This document shows positions 1 to 6,780 of a DNA stretch of 44,760 nucleotides, piece by piece. The stretch lies in contig JAKBXW010000004.1 in NCBI GenBank assembly GCA_021840555.1, positions 1-44,760 of the forward strand, read 5' to 3'. Position 1 is the first letter of the stretch, and each line of letters begins with the position of its first letter. Made by a program: the position numbers and the translations under genes. Under the pieces are notes generated by a model that was given only the letters and a program-made list of their open reading frames with translations, was not told where the DNA came from and ran no database searches. Source of the stretch: Nitrospirota bacterium (GTDB lineage: Bacteria > Nitrospirota > Leptospirillia > Leptospirillales > Leptospirillaceae).

Positions 1-279
1 CAAGGAGGAGCGTTTCCAGATTCGCATCCTCATGGATTCCTGCCTGGCCCCTTTCTTGGACGGGATTACTTCCCGCTCATAGCGGTCAAGGGCTTCCTCG
101 AGGGTTGTATTTTCCGATTCCTTCCGTGAGACGAATACGCTACGGTCCATTTCCGCCTCGATATGCCTAGCCCATTTTTCTGCGTCGGCTTTGGTAGAAA
201 AGGTAAGTGATCGACGTGGGAAGCCTTTTTTATTGATAGAAACTTCCCAGGAATCTAATCTTTTGCGGATATAGGCCAT
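1..279 (-). CDS. Tyrosine recombinase (phage-type integrase), N-terminal part, cut by window edge
   Basis: Only the first 93 residues are inside the window; the frame stays open to base 1. The protein begins MAYIRKRLDSWEVSINKKGF and continues with SLTFSTKADAEKWARHIEAEMD. This is the short beta-sheet arm-type DNA-binding module (lysine/arginine-rich start, then the 'F.TK.dAe.Wa...E' helix) found at the start of many phage and genomic-island integrases. The segment TTLEEALDRYEREVIPSKKGARQE then looks like the start of the SAM-like core-binding domain. The catalytic R-H-R-Y domain would lie to the left and is not visible. The ATG at 279 has a run of G and A just upstream (GGGGTGGACAAG). The gene reads out of the window, away from the tRNA-like scar at 423-470, so the element it serves should extend leftward. 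The family call is firm at fold level; which element it belongs to cannot be told. Confidence 0.75.
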   Translation of the reverse strand, partial: MAYIRKRLDSWEVSINKKGFPRRSLTFSTKADAEKWARHIEAEMDRSVFVSRKESENTTLEEALDRYEREVIPSKKGARQESMRMRIWKRSSL

Positions 280-673
280 CTTGTCCACCCCTTTCAAATT
301 TTGATAGGGCTATGGTATCCAGGACGGCATGGCGACGGCAATTTGATTTTTATTTTATTCTAATTTTTTTATTTTTCCTTTAATTGCAATGATATAAAAT
401 GTGATAATTTTAAATAAATCGTAGGTTTCCTAAACCTTTGGCCGGGTGTCAAATCACCCCGGGGGCACCACACTCATCAAATGAAAACACAAGGAGTGTG
501 AAAAATCTTGATCGTCTCCTCACCGGAATTCTTCTCGATCCTGCCATTTGACTGTTAGTCTTCGATGCATTTCTCAGCCTTTCCGTTCCCCCTGGGTGTC
601 ACGTCCACCGATTTTCTTGAACTCCGGATGTCTCCGGAAAGGAGGACGGGGCGTCCTGGTTTCTTTTATCGCG
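280..673. other. 394-nt intergenic region: AT-rich integrase leader, tRNA scar, weak hairpins
   Basis: I see no protein gene here. Bases about 340-425 are strongly AT-rich compared with the rest of the window and probably contain the integrase promoter. Bases 423-470 resemble the 3' half of a tRNA (separate entry). Near the end of the minus-strand cytochrome gene there are two small hairpins: TCCGGA-TGTC-TCCGGA at 623-638 and AGGAC-GGGGC-GTCCT at 643-657. Either could end the cytochrome transcript, but neither is followed by a proper U-tract on the minus strand, so I do not call a terminator. Confidence 0.5.
423..470 (+). repeat. Probable attachment-site scar: 3' half of a tRNA-Arg(CCT) without its 5' half
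   Basis: The stretch can be laid out as the 3' half of a class I tRNA. It has an anticodon arm AGGT-TTCCTAA-ACCT with anticodon CCT at 429-431 and U33 and A37 equivalents in place. A five-base variable loop TGGCC (439-443) follows, then T-stem GGGTG (444-448) and CACCC (455-459), perfectly paired around TCAAAT. The acceptor strand CGGGGGC (460-466), discriminator A and CCA (468-470) complete it. The T-loop is one T short of the usual seven bases. Upstream there is only AT-rich DNA: no GCCCCCG acceptor strand and no D-arm, so it is not a functional tRNA gene. Integrases commonly recombine into tRNA 3' ends and leave such a copy, and a tyrosine recombinase gene starts 144 bp away. The tRNA resemblance is seen; the att role is inferred. 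Confidence 0.5.
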
Positions 674-2761
674 TCAATAGCGTGAATCCGATGGTTTTCC
701 CCCGTGTGGCCAGTCCTTGATCTTGTCAGGAAAGTCCGGTCGCGCCATATGGGTAAAATACGCTGAAACGTCCACGGCTTCCTGGTCTGTCAGCCCGCCC
801 TGTCCCAGAGGCGTGTTTATTTCGTGGGAGATGGGCATATTGTTCTTGACGAAGGCCGCGGCGGTGTAAGTTTTGGCGATTCCAGCTCCGATATTGAAGG
901 AATGTGGTCCCCATAAAGGTGGAAACACAAAGGTTCCGTGGGCGTCCAGGAGGCCCTCTCCGTGGGTCCCATGACACGAGGCGCAGTCCTGACGGTAGAT
1001 TTTCCGACCTTTTTGAATGTCGGGCACAAGTTTTTTGCTGACCCTCCCGACTCCCCGCCCGGAAATGGCATCGTGGCGATGAAAGCCGCCGTTCATCCAG
1101 TTCATGTAAGCCACCATGGCGGACATCGCCTTTGAGTGTTTGTCGAGGGCCCTTCCGCTCATGGAACGCAGAAAGCAGCCATTGATTCTGTCGGCCATGT
1201 CGATCACCTTTCCCGCCCGGGAGGAATAGGAGGGGAACTGGGAGGCAAGTCCCACAAAGGGAGACGCATAAGCCACGGTTCCTGCATCAAGATGGCAGCT
1301 CGAACAGGTGAGCTCATCCCCCACATTCTTGGGAAGAAGAGTCTTCGTCTCGATCATCAGGCGCATTCCGTAAAGGATTTCATTCCGATCGGGATCCTTT
1401 AGGATCCCTGCCAACCTCGGGGCAGCGTACGACCCCGGGGTGGGAGGGGGAGGGGAAATTTCGGAGCGGATCCTCCCAATCTCATCCCGGGTGACGGCCG
1501 GGGCATGATTGCCCCACGCGGTCCGGATGAATGTGACGATCTGGGCCAGCTCCTCATCCGTCAGCCCTCCATAGTTCGGCATGGCGAAGGCCTTCGGATA
1601 CTCCGCAGTTACCGCCGAACGGGAGCCGGAGAGGATGACGTGGACGACTGAAAGAGGATTGCGCGAAAGAAGGGACGGATTTCCCGCCAGGGGAGGGAAC
1701 AGGTTGGCCACTCCCTTCCCGTCGAGCTGGTGACAGGAGGCACAGAACTGAACATAGCCAAGTCCGCCTTCTGTCGCGAAGAGTGCATCGGAGGAGGTTT
1801 TCTGCCGGGACAATGTGTTGGCCGGTGGCGGGACTGAAGAGGATCCCGGATTCAGGACGAGCGATTTCAGATAGACATCCATCGCGTGAAGGTCGCTGTC
1901 CGTGTATTTCTGGGTGCTGAAGTGATCGACCTCCGCCATGATCCCGAAGGCGGCGGACCGGGTATTTCGCCCGGTTTTAAGAAAGGCCTCTATCCCTTTG
2001 AGGGACTGGGGATTCCTGAGGCTTGGCGCATACCACGAATCGATGGTAGCCCCGCTCAGATAGTCGCGTCCATTCGGTCCTCGCGCGTCCATGGCCTTTT
2101 CCTGTAATCCGAGTCCGCGAGGCGTGTGACAGGAACCGCAATGGCCCAGACCCTGGATGATGTAGGCCCCGCGATTCCAGGCCGCGGACTTGGTTGGATC
2201 AGGGCGATAGGGGCGATCGTCGAGAAAGAGCCATTTCCAGAGGGAGAGTCCCAGGCGGATGTTGAAGGGCCAATGGATCTGGTTTTCCCTGTTCTTCTGG
2301 TAGACAGGCCTGACCCCGTACATCAGGTAGGAGTAGAGCGCATACAGGTCCTGGTCCGTGATTTTCGCATAGGAGGGATAGGGCATGGCCGGAAAGAGGT
2401 TGTTTCCGTTCCGGTCGACCCCGTCACGCATGGCCCGGATGAACTGGGCCAGGGTATAGTTCCCGATCCCGGTCTCGCGGTCGGGAGTGATATTGGTCGA
2501 ATAAAGAATGCCGAAAGGGGTGTTCATCGGGGTGCCGCCGGCCAGAGGCTTCCCACCGCGGGCGGTGTGGCAGGCAAAGCAGTCCCCCATATGGGCCAGA
2601 TATTCTCCTTGTCGAATAGTATCCGCATTGGGAAGTGCGGGGACTGTGCCGGCCGAGGCCGGTTGCGTCTGGAAGATGAATCCGAATCCGGCTCCAATCA
2701 CAAGAATGAGAAAAACGAGAGGCGGCCACTGGTTTCTGGAGAATAGGGCGGTCGTAGCCAT
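674..2761 (-). CDS. Five-haem periplasmic cytochrome: three-haem dehydrogenase-type subunit fused to a TsdA-like thiosulfate dehydrogenase
   Basis: The 695-residue protein starts at the ATG at 2761, which has AAGGGGG upstream; the GTG 12 codons earlier has no such site. An N-terminal hydrophobic segment (about 13-30) ending in ASA suggests export. Five CxxCH motifs lie at residues 61-65, 208-212, 340-344, 486-490 and 593-597. The first three, with spacing and surrounding motifs (GEYLAHMGDCFACHT, GHCGSCHTPRG, CASCHQLDGKG), match the three-haem cytochrome subunit of alcohol/gluconate-type dehydrogenases. From about residue 450 the protein changes to TsdA-like sequence: LTCSSCHLDAGT, then RINGCFLRSMSG with Cys529, the position of the unusual haem-ligating cysteine of TsdA. 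CASCHGTHGEG and PPLWGPHSFNIGAG...NNMP (candidate haem ligand Met642) follow. TsdA interconverts thiosulfate and tetrathionate. I infer that electrons from the TsdA end can leave through the three-haem end. A proline-rich linker (about 436-442) separates the halves. Confidence 0.8.
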   Translation of the reverse strand: MATTALFSRNQWPPLVFLILVIGAGFGFIFQTQPASAGTVPALPNADTIRQGEYLAHMGDCFACHTARGGKPLAGGTPMNTPFGILYSTNITPDRETGIGNYTLAQFIRAMRDGVDRNGNNLFPAMPYPSYAKITDQDLYALYSYLMYGVRPVYQKNRENQIHWPFNIRLGLSLWKWLFLDDRPYRPDPTKSAAWNRGAYIIQGLGHCGSCHTPRGLGLQEKAMDARGPNGRDYLSGATIDSWYAPSLRNPQSLKGIEAFLKTGRNTRSAAFGIMAEVDHFSTQKYTDSDLHAMDVYLKSLVLNPGSSSVPPPANTLSRQKTSSDALFATEGGLGYVQFCASCHQLDGKGVANLFPPLAGNPSLLSRNPLSVVHVILSGSRSAVTAEYPKAFAMPNYGGLTDEELAQIVTFIRTAWGNHAPAVTRDEIGRIRSEISPPPPTPGSYAAPRLAGILKDPDRNEILYGMRLMIETKTLLPKNVGDELTCSSCHLDAGTVAYASPFVGLASQFPSYSSRAGKVIDMADRINGCFLRSMSGRALDKHSKAMSAMVAYMNWMNGGFHRHDAISGRGVGRVSKKLVPDIQKGRKIYRQDCASCHGTHGEGLLDAHGTFVFPPLWGPHSFNIGAGIAKTYTAAAFVKNNMPISHEINTPLGQGGLTDQEAVDVSAYFTHMARPDFPDKIKDWPHGGKPSDSRY

Positions 2762-3111
2762 AGAGATTTCCCCCTTGCGAAAGAAGTGCAGGAGCACAAC
2801 CGAGGGCTTCAGTCCGTTTTCCCGGCCGGACAGAGGATCCGGGGGTCAGAGTTACGGATTCCCTCACTTTTCTGAACGCCTCGTCCCTGTCGATCGCCTT
2901 CCCCCAGCCGAATTTTTGGCTTTGTAACCGGTAGGGAAGCCGGTGACGAAAAAAGACGACCCGGATGTGTATCGTGTGAGCGGCTGGTAAGAAAATGCAA
3001 ATTTTCATCATGCAGGGTGAGCCCTGTTCATGACGACAGAATCAAAATGGGCGAACGGGAAGAAAATGTGCCAGCCCGGGCTTTGCGAGCCCGCGCTGGC
3101 CAAAAAACATT
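2762..3111. other. 350-nt intergenic region between the solute-binding protein and the cytochrome
   Basis: I see no credible gene here. The left part is the leader of the cytochrome gene and must hold its promoter if that gene has its own; I cannot pick a convincing -35/-10 pair. The right end holds the hairpin at 3070-3100 described separately. The length of the gap and that hairpin suggest that the cytochrome is not simply co-transcribed with the two genes upstream. Confidence 0.4.
3070..3100 (-). terminator. Hairpin after the solute-binding protein gene
   Basis: GCCAGC-CC-GGGCT, loop TTGCG, AGCCC-GC-GCTGGC: a stem of about 13 pairs with one mismatch. On the minus strand it lies 11 bases past the stop of the solute-binding protein and is followed by ACATTTTCTT, a modest T-rich tail. 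The position and stem strength fit an intrinsic terminator. Confidence 0.6.
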
Positions 3112-4113
3112 CTATTTCAAATCATTCCGGGTGACGGGCTTGAATCCATAGCGCTCGAATATGTGGAGCGCCTCGGGCGATCCGAGAAAGGAGAGCCATC
3201 GTTTGGCCCACGCCTTATGGCGGCTTCCCCGGATGAGTCCGGCCGCGTATATGGCCCGGACGTTCTGGCTGTCGGGAATCGACACGTTTTCGATGGGGTG
3301 CCCCTCCTGCTCCTGAAAGATGGCCTCGGATCTCCAGGTGACACCGGCATCCGCATTTTTGCGCATCAGGGACATCGGACTTTGACGGTGATGGATCCGG
3401 GTCAGAACCGTCTCCCCGTTTTTGACCTTGTCGACATAAACGGCCTGGACGAGTTTCTTTCCTCCCGCCTTGTACAGCGCTCCCTTGATCTGACGTGCGA
3501 CGCCTTCCCATGCCGGATTTGGCATCACCAGCCGGACCCCGGGCTTTCCAAGGTCTGCAAGACCCTTGATTCCGGCCGGATTTCCTTTCGGAACCATGAT
3601 TGTCAGGTCATTGGTGGCATAGGCCACGGGTTTGCCGACAAGTAGTTTTTTGCCAAGCAGGATTCGGACCTTTTTGAGACCCGCGGCATAGACGTCGCCA
3701 GGGATGGTTATGGTGGCGTTTCCGATTGTCAGACGTCCCTTCTTCTCGATCTGTTTGGCCAGGAGTCCCGGGGGGAGAGTTTCATAAAAAAGTCCACCTC
3801 GGATCCGGGGATACTTTTTTTCAAAGGCCTTGACGAGAGGGGCCATGGCAAAAAAATAGTTTCCGCCGACATACAGGACGAGTCGGGGATGGGAGAGGTT
3901 TCCATGGAGATCCGGAAGATTGTCGACATCCGGCACCGTAACGTCGATGCCCTTGTCTTCCGAGGGGTTGTTCCGGCCATGGCTCCAGGGTGGGAAGATC
4001 TCCAAGCCATCTGCGAGAGCATCTGGCGGAGAAAGGGGCCCTCCATGAAGGAATATTGTAAAGCCTGTAAGGATAGCGGTAGCAAGTCTGGCATTTGTCA
4101 TGTTTACCCCCAT
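3112..4113 (-). CDS. Exported substrate-binding protein, ModA-like periplasmic-binding fold
   Basis: The protein has about 333 residues. The ATG at 4113 has AGGA eight bases upstream; the ATG at 4101 (GGGGG just before it) is an alternative that would trim four residues. A signal peptide is clear: NARLATAILTGFTIFLHGG followed by PDALADG, with likely cleavage after ALA. The mature part opens with a beta-strand and helix typical of solute-binding proteins (RLVLYVGGNYFFAMAPLVKAFEKKYP). It later has YATNDLTIMVPKGNPAGIKGLADLGKPGVRLVMPNPAWEGVAR and MRKNADAGVTWRSEAIFQEQ, the typical hinge and second-lobe pattern of molybdate/sulfate-type binding proteins. No permease or ATPase gene is next to it, so it is an orphan here. 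It sits 73 bp downstream of the DsrE-like gene and upstream of the fusion cytochrome. A sulfur oxyanion ligand is a reasonable guess from context only. Confidence 0.7.
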   Translation of the reverse strand: MGVNMTNARLATAILTGFTIFLHGGPLSPPDALADGLEIFPPWSHGRNNPSEDKGIDVTVPDVDNLPDLHGNLSHPRLVLYVGGNYFFAMAPLVKAFEKKYPRIRGGLFYETLPPGLLAKQIEKKGRLTIGNATITIPGDVYAAGLKKVRILLGKKLLVGKPVAYATNDLTIMVPKGNPAGIKGLADLGKPGVRLVMPNPAWEGVARQIKGALYKAGGKKLVQAVYVDKVKNGETVLTRIHHRQSPMSLMRKNADAGVTWRSEAIFQEQEGHPIENVSIPDSQNVRAIYAAGLIRGSRHKAWAKRWLSFLGSPEALHIFERYGFKPVTRNDLK

Positions 4114-4186
4114 GTTTAATTCCTGCAATCCTGCCTTTCCAGAGGCAATCCCTTTCGGGCATTCTTGAGGGATAGGTGGATGGGCC

Positions 4187-4990
4187 TCAGGAATGGGCGT
4201 ACTGGTAACCGGCCTCGGCCAGAAGGGGAATCGTACCTACAATGCCTGGCGTCAGCACAACGCCGGAAATCAGATGGTTGGTCAATTCGGCGGCAATCTC
4301 CCCGTGGGTTTTGTGGTCGGGGTTGATTCCCCCCTTTTTCAATGCCCCGGATAGCTCCCAGATCATGTTGTGGCAGGCCAGAAAGACAACACCCCGCGCC
4401 TGGAGAACAGGGATGTTGTTGTCCTCGGGGGAAAGAACCCCATGGGGATCGTTCAGGGAGGAGAGGGGCTTTGACGATGCGGGGGAAAGACGGATCAGGG
4501 GGTTGGTTTTGGACTTGACCCCGGCCTTTTCGTAAAGACGGTATTTCTCCCACATATGGTCGTCAAACAAGGCCAGATGGGCTGTCCCATGGGTGGCGGA
4601 AAGAACCAGCGCATCCTTTTTCCCAAAGCTGTAGACCATGGCATTCAAAGAGTTTCTCATGAGGTTGAGCCAGGGAGAGCCGAAGACGGTGTTGTCCCAG
4701 ACCTGTTTCGGCATTCCATGGTAGCGGAGAAGAAGGGCAAGGGACTCATGATCCCATTCGTCGCGATGGAGGCTGATCATTGTCAGCGAGCGATAGTCCC
4801 GGCGTTTTTTCGCCTTGGCAAGCGCCGAAAGGAGTGCGTGGAGGCGATGATCCCCCCTGGGTTCCAGATCGAGATGGTCCGAAGCCGATGCCAGGGGAAC
4901 TTTCCCACCACCAAGACCAAGCGCCACTCCGTCCGTTCCCATCATGGCCACCATTCCCAGCATTTCCCGGCGTGACATAGATCGACTCAT
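4187..4990 (-). CDS. Secreted DsrE-like protein with a twin-arginine-type leader
   Basis: The 267-residue protein starts at the ATG at 4990, preceded by AAGGAGG. The N-terminus MSRSMSRREMLGMVAMMGTD has the S-R-R-x-M-L pattern of Tat leaders, followed by a weakly hydrophobic stretch to about residue 36 (LASAS). The C-terminal half carries the DsrE/DsrF-type signature: a strand-turn with ARGVVFLACHNMIWELSGAL (Cys206), then GVVLTPGIVGTIPLLAEAGYQYAHS at the very end. Family members move sulfane sulfur or act as small regulatory or chaperone subunits, mostly in the cytoplasm, so an exported member is notable. A Tat route would suit a protein that folds or binds a cofactor before export. It heads the minus-strand cluster with the solute-binding protein and the TsdA-like fusion cytochrome, which suggests a periplasmic sulfur role; that is inference. 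Residues 41-190 resemble nothing I recognise. Confidence 0.6.
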   Translation of the reverse strand: MSRSMSRREMLGMVAMMGTDGVALGLGGGKVPLASASDHLDLEPRGDHRLHALLSALAKAKKRRDYRSLTMISLHRDEWDHESLALLLRYHGMPKQVWDNTVFGSPWLNLMRNSLNAMVYSFGKKDALVLSATHGTAHLALFDDHMWEKYRLYEKAGVKSKTNPLIRLSPASSKPLSSLNDPHGVLSPEDNNIPVLQARGVVFLACHNMIWELSGALKKGGINPDHKTHGEIAAELTNHLISGVVLTPGIVGTIPLLAEAGYQYAHS

Positions 4991-5474
4991 CGTTCGCCTC
5001 CTTGATCAGATCATAGGTTTTGATTTGTGCGGGAAGCTGACAGCGGATGCTGTCCGCTTTCCGCCCTTGCTGCCATCCCGGAATCTCTCCGGAATTTCGG
5101 GGGTCCCTCACGGCGAGGGAAAAAGAGAGGCAATCTCCCCTTCCCGAATCCATATCGACCACAAGAATACAGGAATCGGATTCGCGTTTCTCTTAATAAA
5201 TTCTTATCAGAACAATAAGTCTTGCGAGGAAAAAGTAAATATGGAAGAAGGGAGGTGGTGGCGAACCTGTTTGCGCGTCGGATGGACAGTCCGGGACGGG
5301 AGGATTTCCCATGTTTGCTGGGGGCGATGTCTTTTCGGAATTTCCCTGATTTTCTGACATATCTCCTTCCTGCCCAGACAGGATTCCAGGAGTCCGCATC
5401 TGTCCGGAGAGCGGCGTGATCCTGAGACAGGACTGGTGCAATAGGTGGGAGGGCTGTTCAAGATCCTTGTGCAC

Positions 5475-5573
5475 ATGGAGGCTCGCACCGCACAAATTTT
5501 GTTCGGGGCGGCTTTCATTTTTGGGATCGTGGTTTTTTTGCTTCAGGGGCGTTTGATTCCCATGTATGGATGA
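5475..5573 (+). CDS. Possible 32-residue membrane micro-ORF
   Basis: An ATG-to-TGA frame encodes 32 residues, of which 18 or more form one hydrophobic segment (AQILFGAAFIFGIVVFLLQG) between a short charged start (MEAR) and a short polar end. The composition looks like a single-pass membrane peptide. There is no good ribosome-binding site upstream, and an in-frame GTG lies two codons earlier. It points toward the 41-residue membrane peptide gene on the other strand. I list it because hydrophobicity of this length is unlikely in random GC-rich sequence, but it may be chance. Confidence 0.2.
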   Translation: MEARTAQILFGAAFIFGIVVFLLQGRLIPMYG

Positions 5574-5690
5574 GGTTCGAGACCAGTCAATCGGCGACAG
5601 GGCGACGCTTCGGCCGGGAGTCTGCTCTTGGTCGCATCCCTTATTTTTCGAACAGGATCCTGAACGGGCGATGGGTCGGAAAAAGGAAAA

Positions 5691-5719
5691 CGGGAGAGGC
5701 TTTGTAGATGCCTCTCCCG
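5691..5719 (-). terminator. Strong intrinsic terminator of the 41-residue peptide gene
   Basis: A perfect 10-bp stem, CGGGAGAGGC and GCCTCTCCCG, encloses a nine-base loop. On the minus strand it is followed by TTTTCCTTTTT. It lies 37 bases beyond the stop codon of the small peptide gene at 5757. No T-run follows on the plus strand, so it acts leftward. Confidence 0.85.
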
Positions 5720-5756
5720 ATGGAGTTCCGTGATCTTATAGGAAAAATTTGAACTG

Positions 5757-5882
5757 TCAGGACTTGCTGCGGGACACGTGGTCGCTTTTGCCGAACATGT
5801 AAACCAGGAAGCCAACGCCTACCAAATATGTGAAAAGAACAAGAAAGATACTGATCGGGCTTGCAGAAGGTCCGAGTCCCAT
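5757..5882 (-). CDS. 41-residue single-pass membrane peptide, function unknown
   Basis: I chose the ATG at 5882 because AAAGGGAG lies six bases before it; a longer in-frame version starting at 5945 has no such site. The product, MGLGPSASPISIFLVLFTYL followed by VGVGFLVYMFGKSDHVSRSKS, has one transmembrane helix (about 10-31) and a short basic tail. By the positive-inside rule the C-terminus should be cytoplasmic. The gene stands alone: it has its own palindrome-rich leader (5938-6027) and a strong terminator (5691-5719), so it makes a very short monocistronic transcript of about 250-350 nt. Size and shape resemble small subunits of respiratory oxidases or transport regulators, but I recognise no family and assign none. 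Confidence 0.6.
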   Translation of the reverse strand: MGLGPSASPISIFLVLFTYLVGVGFLVYMFGKSDHVSRSKS

Positions 5883-5937
5883 GTCGTACTCCCTTTCACT
5901 GATAGTGTCGTCTGTCCTCCGGCCCAATGCCGAAGGT

Positions 5938-6027
5938 TGTTTCATGATACATGACGAAATTCATTTTGTCTCCATATTTTTACAAAATATGTTTCTTGTG
6001 TGCAGCATGGCTTATTGTCATGAAACA
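5938..6027. promoter_or_regulatory. Nested inverted repeats in the leader of the 41-residue peptide gene
   Basis: An outer pair, TGTTTCATGA at 5938-5947 and its exact complement TCATGAAACA at 6018-6027, flanks an inner palindrome: CATATTTT-TAC-AAAATATG at 5973-5991. The segment is much more AT-rich than its surroundings and lies directly upstream of the small peptide gene on the minus strand. The inner palindrome could be an operator or overlap the -10 region. It matches no box I can name with confidence (not a clear Fur, Fnr or Crp site). The 175-nt gap 5946-6120 contains no other feature. Confidence 0.4.
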
Positions 6028-6120
6028 TAAATGATTTATTTGGTTTCCGCCCGTAAGAGATTCCCGGAATGGACTCGAATGGGAGACCAGCTGTCGGCTT
6101 GACGAGAATGAAAAGACCGG

Positions 6121-6780
6121 TCAGGCTTGCCAGAGGTCGGGATAGAGGCGTTTCAGCGCGGCAAGTTTTGGAAGGTCGTGATAGACGATGTAGGGGTAGG
6201 TCGGATGTTCTTCCAGAAAATTCTGGTGATAGTCCTCCGCGGGGTAGAAGGTCTCGAGAGGGAAAATCTGGGTGGCGATCGGACGATGGAAGACCCCAGA
6301 AGCATTGAGCTGGTCGATGTAGGCCAGCGCGATTCTGCGCTGCTCATCCGTCAGGGTGAAGATTGCCGAACGATACTGGGTTCCGACATCGGGTCCCTGG
6401 CGATTAACCTGGGTCGGATCGTGAGCCACCGAGAAGAAAACCCTAAGAAGAGTGCCGTAGGAGACGGTGCCGGCATCGTAGGTAACTTCGACAGATTCGG
6501 CGTGGCCGGTCTGTCCGGAGCACACGATGTCGTACCGGGCCGTTTCCGCTGTTCCTCCGGCATACCCCGAAAGGACTCCCGTCACTCCGCGAAGGTGCTT
6601 GAAGACGGCCTCGACTCCCCAGAAGCATCCCCCGGCGAGAACCGCCTTCTGAATCCCTTTGGAGGGGGGATCGGCTGCCGGGGGGGGAATGGCGTATTCA
6701 GCTCCCGAAGACTCACCAAAGCAGCCAAGTCCGGCAAGGATAAAAAAAGAACCGGAGAGGAAGGTCTCGGGATGAATCAT
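6121..6780 (-). CDS. msrA: Peptide methionine-(S)-sulfoxide reductase MsrA, exported
   Basis: MsrA reduces the S form of methionine sulfoxide in damaged proteins. The 219 residues include an N-terminal hydrophobic segment (about 7-20, SGSFFILAGLGC) that should direct export, then the catalytic motif GGCFWG with Cys52. The family blocks follow: FKHLRGVTGVLSGYAGG, CSGQTGHAESVEVTYD, HDPTQVNRQGPDVGTQYRS and ETFYPAEDYHQNFLE. The residue before the signal-peptide Cys is not a canonical lipobox. No cysteine follows in the C-terminal tail, where many MsrA proteins carry a recycling cysteine. Its ATG overlaps the msrB stop by four bases (ATGA), so the two are translationally coupled. Repair of periplasmic proteins fits an acidophile exposed to iron-driven oxidative stress. 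Confidence 0.93.
   Translation of the reverse strand: MIHPETFLSGSFFILAGLGCFGESSGAEYAIPPPAADPPSKGIQKAVLAGGCFWGVEAVFKHLRGVTGVLSGYAGGTAETARYDIVCSGQTGHAESVEVTYDAGTVSYGTLLRVFFSVAHDPTQVNRQGPDVGTQYRSAIFTLTDEQRRIALAYIDQLNASGVFHRPIATQIFPLETFYPAEDYHQNFLEEHPTYPYIVYHDLPKLAALKRLYPDLWQA

Larger units (their letters stand above)
4991..5756. other. 766-nt intergenic region upstream of the DsrE-like gene
   Basis: There is no gene I can defend apart from one possible micro-ORF (5475-5573, separate entry). The stretch 5190-5245 is AT-rich and contains the short inverted repeat CTTAT-CAGAACA-ATAAG (5203-5219 region). This is a plausible place for the promoter of the minus-strand DsrE-like cluster, though no clean -35/-10 pair stands out. 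The right end carries the terminator of the 41-residue membrane peptide. Confidence 0.4.

Noticed and set aside
4944-5357. Plus-strand open frame spanning the DsrE-like gene start and its leader
   Set aside because: The first part is antisense to a real gene, the rest shows no domain or membrane pattern, and no start signal is present.
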